A stretch of DNA of 62,728 nucleotides from NCBI RefSeq assembly GCF_000813725.1, contig NZ_JWLD01000086.1:1-62728 (forward strand). Direction: 5' to 3'. Shown piece by piece: positions 42,740-50,708 of the stretch. Position 1 is the first letter of the stretch; every line of letters starts with the position of its first letter. Under the pieces are notes generated by a model. That model made no database searches. It saw only the letters and a list, made by a program, of their open reading frames with translations, and was not told the DNA's origin. A program made the position numbers and the translations under genes. This DNA is from Leisingera sp. ANG-Vp (lineage in GTDB: Bacteria; Pseudomonadota; Alphaproteobacteria; Rhodobacterales; Rhodobacteraceae).

Positions 42740-43786
42740 TCAGCGGGCCGGGCCGCGCACCACAGCTTGGAATGCAGCGGCATCGCCGCCCCCTGCCTCT
42801 TCTTTCTCCATGCCTTCGCGATAGAAGAAATGCTGCGCCCGTCCGGCGCGCTTGGCTGCATAGAGGGCTAGGTCCGCCTGGTTCAGCAATTGCTGGGCAT
42901 CGGGCTCCTTTTGCCAGGTCGACAGGGTTGTACCTGCGCTGGCAGAGATCCGGCAGGTTTCGGCGCCGAAGGGAATCGGCTCCTCCAGCCGTTCAATCAG
43001 CCGTTTGGCAATGGCGGCCAGCCGGACAGTGTCCATGGCGCCCTCGAGGATCATCACAAATTCATCGCCGCCGACCCGGGCAACGGTGTCAGCCTGGCGT
43101 GTGCATTCCACCATGATCCGCGCCGCCTGCTGCAGCACCGCATCACCCGCAGCATGGCCCAGCGTGTCATTCACCTGCTTGAAGAAATCCAGATCCAGAT
43201 GCATCAGAGCAAACTCGCGGCCGCTGCTGATCAGCCGCCCCAGCACGTGATCCATCGCCCTGCGGTTCTTGAGGCCCGTCAGCGTGTCAGTAAAGGCTTG
43301 CTCTTCAGCGGCAATCTTGGCCCCCTGCAGGCGGGTATTCAGCTGGCGTGACGCTTCCATTGCAGCTGATTTCGCCTCCACCAGATAGAGCATCTCAATG
43401 GTCAGGTCGGTGGGTGAGAAATCAGCACTGGTCAGGTCGTAGTCTCTGACCGCCTCCAGAACCGAAATACCAAACGACAGGTTGATGAACACGCCCTGCC
43501 CGTCCGGCAGCGGCGTGCAGACGCCTTTGAGGCCGGTCTGCGGCTCATCCCGGAACTGAAGGTGCAGCTTGCTGCCCGACGTGCGCTGCAGATCCTCAAC
43601 CGAGCGCACCGAGCGCGGGCGCGACAGATCGAACACACGGAAGAACCGGCGCCCCTCCCAATCCAGCTGCGGCCGCAGCTTTTTCAAGGTCGGCCCTGCC
43701 GAGACAATCCGCCCCTTGGAATCGACCACCGCGTACATCGGGCAGACAACGCCTGCCATTTCCGTCAGCTGCTGGAGTGTCATCAT
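42740..43786 (-). CDS. H-NOX-associated diguanylate cyclase (HNOBA-GGDEF)
   Basis: A 348-residue protein. Residues 1-155 resemble the H-NOX-associated (HNOBA) domain found in bacterial NO-signalling cyclases; a short coiled coil (about 140-170) follows, then a GGDEF domain (175-330) with intact RVGGDEF and an upstream inhibitory I-site RQAD, so c-di-GMP synthesis with product inhibition is expected. Its ATG overlaps the stop of the H-NOX-like gene by four bases (GTGA-type coupling at 43783-43786), so both are one signalling unit. Confidence 0.9.
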   Translation of the reverse strand: MMTLQQLTEMAGVVCPMYAVVDSKGRIVSAGPTLKKLRPQLDWEGRRFFRVFDLSRPRSVRSVEDLQRTSGSKLHLQFRDEPQTGLKGVCTPLPDGQGVFINLSFGISVLEAVRDYDLTSADFSPTDLTIEMLYLVEAKSAAMEASRQLNTRLQGAKIAAEEQAFTDTLTGLKNRRAMDHVLGRLISSGREFALMHLDLDFFKQVNDTLGHAAGDAVLQQAARIMVECTRQADTVARVGGDEFVMILEGAMDTVRLAAIAKRLIERLEEPIPFGAETCRISASAGTTLSTWQKEPDAQQLLNQADLALYAAKRAGRAQHFFYREGMEKEEAGGGDAAAFQAVVRGPAR

Positions 43787-44370
43787 AAGGAATGCGCCCC
43801 CAAATCAAATTCGCGCCCGGCTGCGAACTTGGTCTCGACCAGGGTGATCGAAATCACCTCGGCCCCGTCATGAGTGCCGCTGTAGTCCATAAAGACCAGA
43901 TCACCATAGTCATCAGCCATGGCCCGCAACACCCCCATCAGAACATGTGCATAACCCGGCAGCCCTGGCTGGCAGATCAGCTCGAACTGATCCGGCGCCT
44001 GCTCGAGCAGTTCCAGCCCTGGCAGCTGCAGGTCGGACACCGCCAGCCGGGCCCTGTCCGGCAGGTCGTCCAGCGAATGAAGAAATTCGACATAATTCAC
44101 CCCGCCAAAGCGCAACAGGCGCCGCAGCGCCTCCACCTGCGGGTTGGAAACCAGAAACGTGCCCATGTCCTCGAGCATTTCCGGCATTGGGCGCGCCAGA
44201 ACCTTTTCCATCGCCGCCAGCATGCGGCCGGATTGCTCATCGGTATAAAACAGCATGGCCTCGAACTCGGTGAAGCCGAGTCCTGCATCTTCCATGATTT
44301 CGTTCCAGCGTTCCGCCCCGTAGGTACTGGTCACAAAAGCCTGGATCGCTCTGTTGATCAGACCGTGCAT
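43783..44370 (-). CDS. H-NOX-like (heme NO-binding) domain protein lacking the proximal histidine
   Basis: A 195-residue H-NOX fold protein: MHGLINRAIQAFVTSTYG at the start, FTEFEAMLFYTDEQSGRML and VNYVEFLHSLDDLP. In classical H-NOX the heme is ligated by a His in the LDxLHxxV segment near residue 102-105; here the segment reads LDDLPDRARLAV, with Pro104 in that place, and the heme-propionate YxSxR motif is missing (FELICQPGLPGYA). Heme binding in the usual way therefore seems impossible. The downstream HNOBA diguanylate cyclase is the expected partner, so the pair might sense something else. Upstream 427 bases hold no supported gene. Confidence 0.85.
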   Translation of the reverse strand: MHGLINRAIQAFVTSTYGAERWNEIMEDAGLGFTEFEAMLFYTDEQSGRMLAAMEKVLARPMPEMLEDMGTFLVSNPQVEALRRLLRFGGVNYVEFLHSLDDLPDRARLAVSDLQLPGLELLEQAPDQFELICQPGLPGYAHVLMGVLRAMADDYGDLVFMDYSGTHDGAEVISITLVETKFAAGREFDLGAHSL

Positions 44371-44797
44371 GCAATGGCCCCTCTTTGCCTTCGCCCCAGT
44401 CTTGACGCCTGCAGGTTAAGAAAGGCCCAACAAAGTAAACTTGCCTGCTTAATCGCTTGTATTTCTCCTGTTTTTTTTAGCTCCTGCACGAACCTTGCAT
44501 CCTTAACAGCAGAAACCGGCAATGTGCGTACTGCGATCATAGTCCCGCTGCCAGCTCTTTGACCACTCACTTCCGAAAAACAAATTCCAGCTAACAATTT
44601 CCGTCCCGCACAGCCCGGGACCCGCCGCATCTGATCAGCTTTCTACTGGACCTGCCCGAAGCAAGAGGCAAGCCCGGCCCGCCAGGCAGAGGCAAACCAG
44701 CGGTTTCCCTCCTGCATTGATGCAACAGGGCCGCCGGGATGCAAAAAAGCGGAGGGGCTGCCTCCGCTTTTCTGAATTGCTTTTGCCGTCCTGCAGC
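44371..44797. other. 427-base gap with promoter of the H-NOX unit and the mttB terminator
   Basis: No coding sequence is supported; overlapping short frames have no family pattern. It should contain the minus-strand promoter of the H-NOX-like gene and, at 44747-44769, the terminator of the trimethylamine methyltransferase gene. The stretch near 44466-44475 is an eight-T run. Confidence 0.6.
44747..44769 (-). terminator. Rho-independent terminator of the MttB-family gene
   Basis: AAGCGGAGG/CCTCCGCTT on the minus strand, five-base loop, followed by about six T residues (complement of 44743-44748). Confidence 0.9.
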
Positions 44798-46357
44798 TCA
44801 GAAATCAGTCGGCGCGCCGCCTTCTGCCTTGCGGCGGGCAACAAAATCCGCCAGTTCGTCGCGGATGCCTGCATCCATCGGCGGCTCCTCGAAATCGGCA
44901 ATGATCTCCTTGAACATCTTGTGCGCCCGCTCTGCGGTCCAGGTGGCGCCGGCCTGCTCCCAGGCCTCGTAGTTGCGCCAATCGCTCAGGAACGGCTGAT
45001 AGAAGGCAGTGGCATAGCGGTCCTGGGTGTGCTGGATGCCAAAGAAGTGGCCGTCGTTGCCGACCTCCTTGATCGCATCCAGGGCAATTTCCTCGGGGCC
45101 GGTGGCCGAGATCTGAGGCTGCATGTAGCGTTCGATCTGCTGCAGGATTTCACAATCCATGATGAACTTCTCAGGAGAGGCGATCAGCCCGCCCTCCAGC
45201 CAGCCCGCCGCGTGGTAGACCATGTTGGTGCCTGACTGCACCGCGGCCCACAGCGAGTTGGAGGTTTCCCAAATCGCCTGCCCGTCCGGCACGTTGGCCG
45301 CGCAGACGCCCGAGGACCGCATCGGCAGCCCGTAGAACCGCGCCATCTGCCCGGTCATCTGGGTCGAGCGCATGTATTCCGGAGTACCGAATGCCGGCGC
45401 GCCGGACTTCATGTCCACGTTTGAAGTGAAGGTGCCGATCACACAGGGCGTGCCCGGGCGCACATACTGGAACAGCGCAATTGCACAGAGGCTCTCTGCA
45501 ATCGACTGCGCCACCGCCCCGGCCATGGTCACCGGCGCCATTGCACCTGCCAGCGTGAACGGCGACACCACAATCGCCTGGCCGCGCCGCGCCAGCCGCA
45601 GGCAGCCGTCGATCATCGGGAAGTCGTGCTTCAGCGGCGAGGTGGAGTTGATGTTGGTGTACATATGCGGCTGCGACTCAAACTCTTCGTGGCTGAGCCC
45701 GCCTGCGATCCGAACCATCTCCATCACGTCCTCGACCCGCTCCTTGCCGAGCGAATAGGCGTGCATCGCCTTGTCGGTCAGGGTCAGCTTGTCATAGAGC
45801 ACGTCCAAGTGCCGGACCGAGGCGTGGATGTCCACCGGTTCCACCGGATAGCCGCCGGCAAAGTGGATGCAGTTGAAGTACTGGGTCAGCTTCAACAGGT
45901 TGCGGCACTGTTCGCGATTGCCTGCCACCTTCTTGTTCAGCTCCATGTCCCAGTAGTTCGGCGGCGAGGAAACGTTGCCGAATAGGATGTTGTTGCCGCC
46001 CAGCGGGATTGTCCGGTCCTTGTTGCGCGGCGTGATCGAAAATTCGCGGGGCGCCTTGCCCACCATCTCCATCACAAAGTCCCGGTCCATCTTGACCAGC
46101 TCGCCCTCGACCTTGACGCCGGCCTGCTTGAAGATATCGAGCGCTTCCGGGTTCAGGAAGACCACGCCGATCTCTTCAAGGATACGCATGGCACCCTCGT
46201 GGATCGCCTGCACGCCCTCTTCGCTCAAGGGCTCCACCGGCCGGTCGATGTTGACCGGGATCTGCCAGGGCATTTGCTCCAGCGCCGCGCTTCCGCGCCG
46301 GGCTGCCGCGCCTGCCCTGCCTCCGCCGCGCCGCTTGCGCGCACCTGTTTCCGCCAT
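44798..46357 (-). CDS. trimethylamine methyltransferase family protein (non-pyrrolysine MttB type)
   Basis: A 519-residue member of the MttB superfamily, starting after AGGGGAGG with an Arg/Gly-rich leader (RKRRGGGRAGAAARRG). The TIM-barrel part has HFAGGYPVEPVDIHASVRHLD, PHMYTNINSTSPLKHD and VSPFTLAGAMAPVTMAGAVA in part. The open frame contains no internal TAG, so no pyrrolysine is used; such members act on glycine betaine or other quaternary amines, with a corrinoid protein partner that is not encoded next to it here. It may fit the methylated-amine theme of the sox and carnitine genes in this window. Confidence 0.9.
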   Translation of the reverse strand: MAETGARKRRGGGRAGAAARRGSAALEQMPWQIPVNIDRPVEPLSEEGVQAIHEGAMRILEEIGVVFLNPEALDIFKQAGVKVEGELVKMDRDFVMEMVGKAPREFSITPRNKDRTIPLGGNNILFGNVSSPPNYWDMELNKKVAGNREQCRNLLKLTQYFNCIHFAGGYPVEPVDIHASVRHLDVLYDKLTLTDKAMHAYSLGKERVEDVMEMVRIAGGLSHEEFESQPHMYTNINSTSPLKHDFPMIDGCLRLARRGQAIVVSPFTLAGAMAPVTMAGAVAQSIAESLCAIALFQYVRPGTPCVIGTFTSNVDMKSGAPAFGTPEYMRSTQMTGQMARFYGLPMRSSGVCAANVPDGQAIWETSNSLWAAVQSGTNMVYHAAGWLEGGLIASPEKFIMDCEILQQIERYMQPQISATGPEEIALDAIKEVGNDGHFFGIQHTQDRYATAFYQPFLSDWRNYEAWEQAGATWTAERAHKMFKEIIADFEEPPMDAGIRDELADFVARRKAEGGAPTDF

Positions 46358-46524
46358 TTTGACCTCCCCTGGGTCCGTAAAAAGATTCCCGCTGTGAGCA
46401 CCCAGTTGGCCCAATCCTGGACCGCGCTAAATGTCCGTTCCCGACCCGTTTTGTCGCATTCTCAACAAAAAACGCCGGAAGGCTGTAGCACTAGACACTT
46501 ATGCCCAGTTAGCAGCACAAAAAA

Positions 46525-46548
46525 CCGGCGTGCAAGAGGGCACGCCGG
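46525..46548 (-). terminator. Rho-independent terminator downstream of the HAD phosphatase gene
   Basis: GCCGGCGTGC-type stem (CCGGCGTGC/GCACGCCGG, six-base loop) followed on the minus strand by TTTTTT. It ends the minus-strand transcript of the HAD gene before the next gene's start region. Confidence 0.9.
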
Positions 46549-46593
46549 CTTTGCCTGAAATTCAGGCTGGAAAATATGCGGACCAGAGGCGTT

Positions 46594-47283
46594 TCAGCTG
46601 TCGATCCAGGCTGGGATATGGCCGATGTCGGGCAGCACCACGTCAGCGTGCGGTGCCAGCTCCTCGCGCAGGGCCATACCGGTCAGCACCCCGATTCGCT
46701 GCATGCCCGCCGCAGCGCCCGCTTCCAGGTCATGCAGGCTGTCGCCCACCATCGCGGTCCGGCCCGGGGCAACCCCGGCCGTCTTGCAGAACGCCAGCAG
46801 CGGATCCGGATCAGGCTTGGCCCCGTGGCCGCTGTCGCAGCCTGCTACAAAAGCAAACCGGTCCAGCACCCCTGCACGCTGCAGCTGGCTTTTGGCCGAC
46901 ACCTCGGCATCATTGGTCATCACCCCCAGCACCTTGCCGCGTGCCAGCAGTCCGTCAAGGAAGTCCGCCAGCGGCACTGCCGGCGCCAGCTCGGCTTCAG
47001 CGGCGCTTTGCGCCAGAAAGGCGGCCAGTTCAGAGACGCCCATGTCCGCCACAAAAGGCGCCAGCACTTCTGCCACTTCGTCGTTGGAGCCGGCAATCAC
47101 CAGACTGTCCGGGTTGAACGCCTCGCGCTCCAGATCATAGCTGATCACCTCGGCCATCGCCTGTTTGGCCGCCTCGTCCCCCTGGGACAGTGTCTCAAGG
47201 ATCCTGGCGGCCCAGCCGTTCCAGGTGGCGGCAAAATCGAACAGGGTACCGTCCTTGTCGAACAGGAAAGCATCAACGGGCAT
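46594..47283 (-). CDS. HAD family hydrolase, phosphoglycolate phosphatase-like
   Basis: A 229-residue HAD phosphatase. Motif I is FLFDKDGTLFDF (Asp9 and Asp11), motif II LGVMTNDAE, motif III lysine near GAKPDPDPLLAFC and motif IV AMVGDSLHDLEAG. Substrate unknown; phosphoglycolate or other small phosphates are likely. The start at 47283 has AGAAGGA upstream. Nearby DUF3572 lies 37 bases upstream on the same strand. Confidence 0.92.
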   Translation of the reverse strand: MPVDAFLFDKDGTLFDFAATWNGWAARILETLSQGDEAAKQAMAEVISYDLEREAFNPDSLVIAGSNDEVAEVLAPFVADMGVSELAAFLAQSAAEAELAPAVPLADFLDGLLARGKVLGVMTNDAEVSAKSQLQRAGVLDRFAFVAGCDSGHGAKPDPDPLLAFCKTAGVAPGRTAMVGDSLHDLEAGAAAGMQRIGVLTGMALREELAPHADVVLPDIGHIPAWIDS

Positions 47284-47320
47284 GGCGGGTCCTTCTAACG
47301 CGGGATTCGAGCGGACCCTA

Positions 47321-47605
47321 TCAGGTCCAATGCACCTGTCCACCGCCTGGAAGCGACATCCGCGCCTGCAGCGGCATTTCATAGGCCAGCCCCTCGGAAT
47401 CGCAGAACTGCATCACCCAGCCATCGTCCATCGTTAAGAAATCGAGCACCGAGCCCAGGAACTCCGGTTCTGCCGCCCGCGCCCGCAAATCTGCCTCGCT
47501 GGCGCCGGTTGCCCCCAGAAACACCGGTAATAACTCATCATTTCCGGCCAGCCAGGCCAGCGCTTTCAGCGCCAGCGTCTCGGCGCCATCGGCGGAAATC
47601 CGCAT
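47321..47605 (-). CDS. DUF3572 family protein
   Basis: A 94-residue protein matching DUF3572: ETLALKALAWLAGNDELLPVFLGATG in pieces, ADLRARAAEPEFLGSVLDFL and a C-terminal PLQARMSLPGG. Function unknown. In alphaproteobacteria the gene usually adjoins divK-pleD; here it is divergent from the PleD-like gene with no DivK between. The ATG at 47605 was chosen over a GTG at 47614 by its spacing to GGAAAG. Confidence 0.87.
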   Translation of the reverse strand: MRISADGAETLALKALAWLAGNDELLPVFLGATGASEADLRARAAEPEFLGSVLDFLTMDDGWVMQFCDSEGLAYEMPLQARMSLPGGGQVHWT

Positions 47606-47720
47606 GTTCCCCACTTTCCTGCCGCATTGCGGCCAATTTAGTAAAAATCCGAAAGGGTTTCTTAACCAGTCTCAGCAAAACTCCAAGGCATAGGATTTGC
47701 AAGGGGCGAAAGGATACCGC

Positions 47721-49115
47721 GTGCAAGGCACTATCCTGGTCATCGACGGCGTCTCCACCAACCGCATCATGCTGAAGGTGCAGTTGGCGGCTGCCTACTA
47801 CGATGTGGTCCAGGCAAGCGGCGTCGAAGAGGTGCTGCAAGCGGCACGCCAATGCTCCCCCGACCTGGTGCTCACCGCCATGTCCCTGCCCGGCGGCTCT
47901 GCCGCTGATGTGAAACGCGAACTCTCCCGTGACGAGGCTCTGGCGGACCTGCCGGTGATTGCGGTTTCCGACTGGGAAGGCGCAAAAGCCCGGCTGGAGG
48001 CACTGGCGGCCGGCATCGACGATGTGCTGCAGCAGCCGGTGGACGACGTAATCCTGCAGGCCCGCATCCGCAGCCTGCTGCGCGCCCGCAGCGCCACCGA
48101 AGAGCTGAACCTGCAGCGCGACGCCTCGCACGGTTTCATCCTGCCGCATTGCGACCGCAGCTGCTCTGAGGACGTGCGCAACGCGTCCGTGGCACTGGTG
48201 GCCCAGGACCCCCGCACCGCCATGGCTTGGCGCAGCGAGCTCGCCGGCCGGCTGCCCTACGAACTGCGCACCCATGCAATCAGCGACATCCAGGGACTGA
48301 TGCAGGCCCCCGTGGCGGACGCCATCATAATAGAACTTAACGAGGTCTCAGCAGGCCCCGGCCTGCGCCTTCTGGCCGATCTGCGCGCCCGCGCGGCCAC
48401 CCGGCGGTCTGTGGTGATTGCGGTACCCAATCCCGCAGATCCGCACATTGCTGCCGAAGCACTGGACCGCGGCGCCCACGATGTGCTGCAAACCGGTTTC
48501 GATGTCGAGGAACTGGCCCTGCGCCTGAACACCCAGCTGCAGCAAAAGGCCCGCAAGGACGTGATGCGCGACAGTGTCCGCAACGGTTTGCGCGCGGCCA
48601 ACCTGGATCCGATGACCGGCCTCTATAACCGCCGCTATGCCAAGCCCTTCTTGGACAGGGTCGCCCATTCCGCGTCCGAGACCGGCGAGAAGTTTGCCGT
48701 CATGCTGGCCGATCTCGACCATTTCAAACGGATCAATGACCTTTACGGACACCCGGCCGGCGATGCGGTGCTGATTGAGGCCGCCCGCCGCATGCAGGCG
48801 GTGCTGCGTCCGGCAGACCTGCTGGCGCGTGTCGGCGGCGAAGAATTCATGGCCGTGCTGCCCGGCGCCACCGAGGCAGAAGCCGCCCTTGCCGCTTCTG
48901 CCCTATGCGATGCGATCAACAGCACTCCGTTCCAGGTGCCCGCCGCCGCTGAGCCGGTTCCAGTCACCATCAGCATCGGCGCCGTGATGGGCGGCGGCGG
49001 CAATGAGGACAGCACTGCCGCTTTGGTCGCAAAGGCCGATCAGGCGCTGTACAATGCCAAGGATGCCGGCCGCAATCAGGTGACTCTGGCCCAGGAGTGC
49101 ATTCAGGCCGCCTGA
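47721..49115 (+). CDS. PleD-like diguanylate cyclase with two degenerate receiver domains
   Basis: A 464-residue protein of PleD architecture: REC1 (1-120), REC2 (about 155-280) and GGDEF (about 300-460). The cyclase has GGEEF with an I-site RPAD, so it should make c-di-GMP. In REC1 the acidic pair is IDG (Asp9 only), the phospho-acceptor position is Thr52 (LVLTAMSLPGG) and the conserved Lys is Gln (LQQPVDD); REC2 has Glu at the acceptor place (IIIELNE). Phosphorylation control as in Caulobacter PleD therefore seems lost. The GTG start at 47721 lies after AAAGGA. DUF3572 is divergent. Confidence 0.92.
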   Translation: MQGTILVIDGVSTNRIMLKVQLAAAYYDVVQASGVEEVLQAARQCSPDLVLTAMSLPGGSAADVKRELSRDEALADLPVIAVSDWEGAKARLEALAAGIDDVLQQPVDDVILQARIRSLLRARSATEELNLQRDASHGFILPHCDRSCSEDVRNASVALVAQDPRTAMAWRSELAGRLPYELRTHAISDIQGLMQAPVADAIIIELNEVSAGPGLRLLADLRARAATRRSVVIAVPNPADPHIAAEALDRGAHDVLQTGFDVEELALRLNTQLQQKARKDVMRDSVRNGLRAANLDPMTGLYNRRYAKPFLDRVAHSASETGEKFAVMLADLDHFKRINDLYGHPAGDAVLIEAARRMQAVLRPADLLARVGGEEFMAVLPGATEAEAALAASALCDAINSTPFQVPAAAEPVPVTISIGAVMGGGGNEDSTAALVAKADQALYNAKDAGRNQVTLAQECIQAA

Positions 49116-49210
49116 CAGGCTCCCCTGCACTGGATTCAGTGAAACAAGGCAGCAGTTCCCAGCTGCCTTTGGCGGCTGGGCGCGGCTGCCATCCAGGGGA
49201 GCCTTTATTC

Positions 49211-49696
49211 TCAGTTGTGCTTGCCGCCGCGCCAGCCTCCGCCGCGATGCTGCATCCGCTCCTCCAGGCGGTCAGCCAGCTCCGCGCGCTGCGCCGGTGT
49301 CATCCCTTCAAGCTTTTGCACCCAGGCTTTCTGCACCTTGGTGTGGAAGGCATGGCGCGCATCCGACTGCCCTTGCAGCAGCATCAGCAGCGCACCGGCA
49401 TCAAACTCTTCGCTGCGCAGCGTCTTCAGAACTGCCTCGCTTTCGGCGCGGCGGCGCTTAACATAGCTGCCGTGGGTGCCGCCCGCCTCCTGGCGCAGGG
49501 CCATGCGGGTACCGGGTTCCAGCTCCTTGAAGATCAGTGCCCCCACAGGCGGCGGCCGTTTCCAATGCTTGTCCTTGTCCGAGAAACGCCAGACTGCCCC
49601 CGCCGCCAGGCCGATCACTGCCAGGTTCAGCGCCAGCGATCCCGCCAGCAGCAGTTTCAGCCACAGCTTCATTCCAGGCTTGCTCTCCGCACTCAT
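49211..49696 (-). CDS. periplasmic heavy-metal-sensor/Spy-like membrane protein
   Basis: A 161-residue protein with an N-terminal membrane anchor (about 10-34, LWLKLLLAGSLALNLAVIGL) and a helical periplasmic part with a VQKAWVQKLEGMTPAQRAELADR stretch in pieces, like the LTxxQ repeats of Spy/CpxP-related (periplasmic heavy-metal sensor) proteins. The C-terminus is His- and Gly-rich (MQHRGGGWRGGKHN). It overlaps the anti-sigma candidate by four bases. Confidence 0.82.
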   Translation of the reverse strand: MSAESKPGMKLWLKLLLAGSLALNLAVIGLAAGAVWRFSDKDKHWKRPPPVGALIFKELEPGTRMALRQEAGGTHGSYVKRRRAESEAVLKTLRSEEFDAGALLMLLQGQSDARHAFHTKVQKAWVQKLEGMTPAQRAELADRLEERMQHRGGGWRGGKHN

Positions 49697-50067
49697 TGCA
49701 AGTCCTCGCTCAGCATCACTGCCATATCGTAATTCTCATAAGGCACCGCGGTGCTGCTGTCCTCATAGCCCGCCAGCGCTACCGGGTCCGGCACGAAAGA
49801 GGGCGGCGCAAGACCGATCCACAGCCCTGCGGCGCTGGCCGCTGCCAGACCGCCCATGGCCGGCCAGCCGCCAACCGCTTCGGCCAGCTGCCGCCACAGC
49901 GGCCGCCGGGCCGGCCGGCGCGGCGCCACAGGCTCAGCCCTGAGCCGTTCCCGGGCTGCATCTTCCAGGATGGCCGCGGTCAGCCGGTCCGGCACCGCCG
50001 GGCGCTCAGCGCGCGCAGCGGCAAAGAGATCCTCCAGCTCCTGCAGTGCTTTATCCGTTTCAGCCAT
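49693..50067 (-). CDS. putative membrane anti-sigma factor
   Basis: A 124-residue protein with a helical N-terminus (MAETDKALQELEDLFAAARA) of the anti-sigma type, one membrane helix (about 73-90, MGGLAAASAAGLWIGLA) and a short periplasmic tail. It overlaps the ECF sigma gene by eight bases (50060-50067) and the Spy-like gene by four, the normal place for an anti-sigma factor. No cysteine-histidine zinc motif is present, so it is not a ZAS-type anti-sigma. Confidence 0.75.
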   Translation of the reverse strand: MAETDKALQELEDLFAAARAERPAVPDRLTAAILEDAARERLRAEPVAPRRPARRPLWRQLAEAVGGWPAMGGLAAASAAGLWIGLAPPSFVPDPVALAGYEDSSTAVPYENYDMAVMLSEDLQ

Positions 50068-50641
50068 CGCTATACCCCAACTCTTCGCGCCGCCCGGCCA
50101 AAACCGCCGCCAGCGCCCGCTTGCCCCGGGCGGTCAGACTTTCCACCGCCTCGACGCTAATGTCCATGATCCCGGCAATCTCCGGGTTCGATAGTTCTTC
50201 CAAGTGGCGCAGCACCACTGCCTGCCGCTGCCGCTCCGGCAATTGCATCAGGGCCGACTGCAGCGCATCCTGCCGTGCCCCTTCCTGCATTGCTTCCGCC
50301 GCTGAGCGTGCCGGATCCGGCGGCTCGGGCACCGCGTCCAGCTCCACATGGCCGCCGCGGGCCCGCCGCTTGCGGTCAATGCACAGGTTCATCGCCACCC
50401 GGTAAAGCCAGGTAGAGACCTGCGCCTCCCCCGGCCGCCACTCCGGCGCCATCTTCCACAGCCGCAGCATCGCTTCCTGTGTCACGTCCTCGGCCTCGGC
50501 GCGGTTTCCCATCACCCGCATTGCCACGCCAAAGACACGCGGACTCAGCCGCGCCGTCAGGTCCGCCGCCGCGCGCCCGTCGCCATTGGCATAGAGCACC
50601 AGAAGCGCATCGTCGGAGACTTCCTCCGCCGCCCTGCTCAT
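50060..50641 (-). CDS. ECF RNA polymerase sigma factor
   Basis: A 193-residue ECF sigma factor. Region 2 is visible (RVFGVAMRVMGNRAEAEDVTQEAMLRLWKM in pieces) and region 4 reads LPERQRQAVVLRHLEELSNPEIAGIMDISVEAVESL in pieces. It starts 67 bases after the EF-hand gene and is followed by the anti-sigma candidate and Spy-like gene. The start at 50641 avoids a longer frame that begins inside the EF-hand spacer. Confidence 0.93.
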   Translation of the reverse strand: MSRAAEEVSDDALLVLYANGDGRAAADLTARLSPRVFGVAMRVMGNRAEAEDVTQEAMLRLWKMAPEWRPGEAQVSTWLYRVAMNLCIDRKRRARGGHVELDAVPEPPDPARSAAEAMQEGARQDALQSALMQLPERQRQAVVLRHLEELSNPEIAGIMDISVEAVESLTARGKRALAAVLAGRREELGYSDG

Positions 50642-50708
50642 GGCAGCCGGATCCCGCCCCGGGATCCGGCGCCGCGATATTTCCGCGTTATGCAGCACGC
50701 TTCAGCGA

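Noticed and set aside
44358-44630. A 90-codon minus-strand frame upstream of the H-NOX-like gene
   Set aside because: No start signal or family pattern; overlaps the start of the H-NOX gene and looks like chance.
44798-46357. Pyrrolysine-containing methyltransferase
   Set aside because: The frame has no in-frame TAG and has full length without readthrough.
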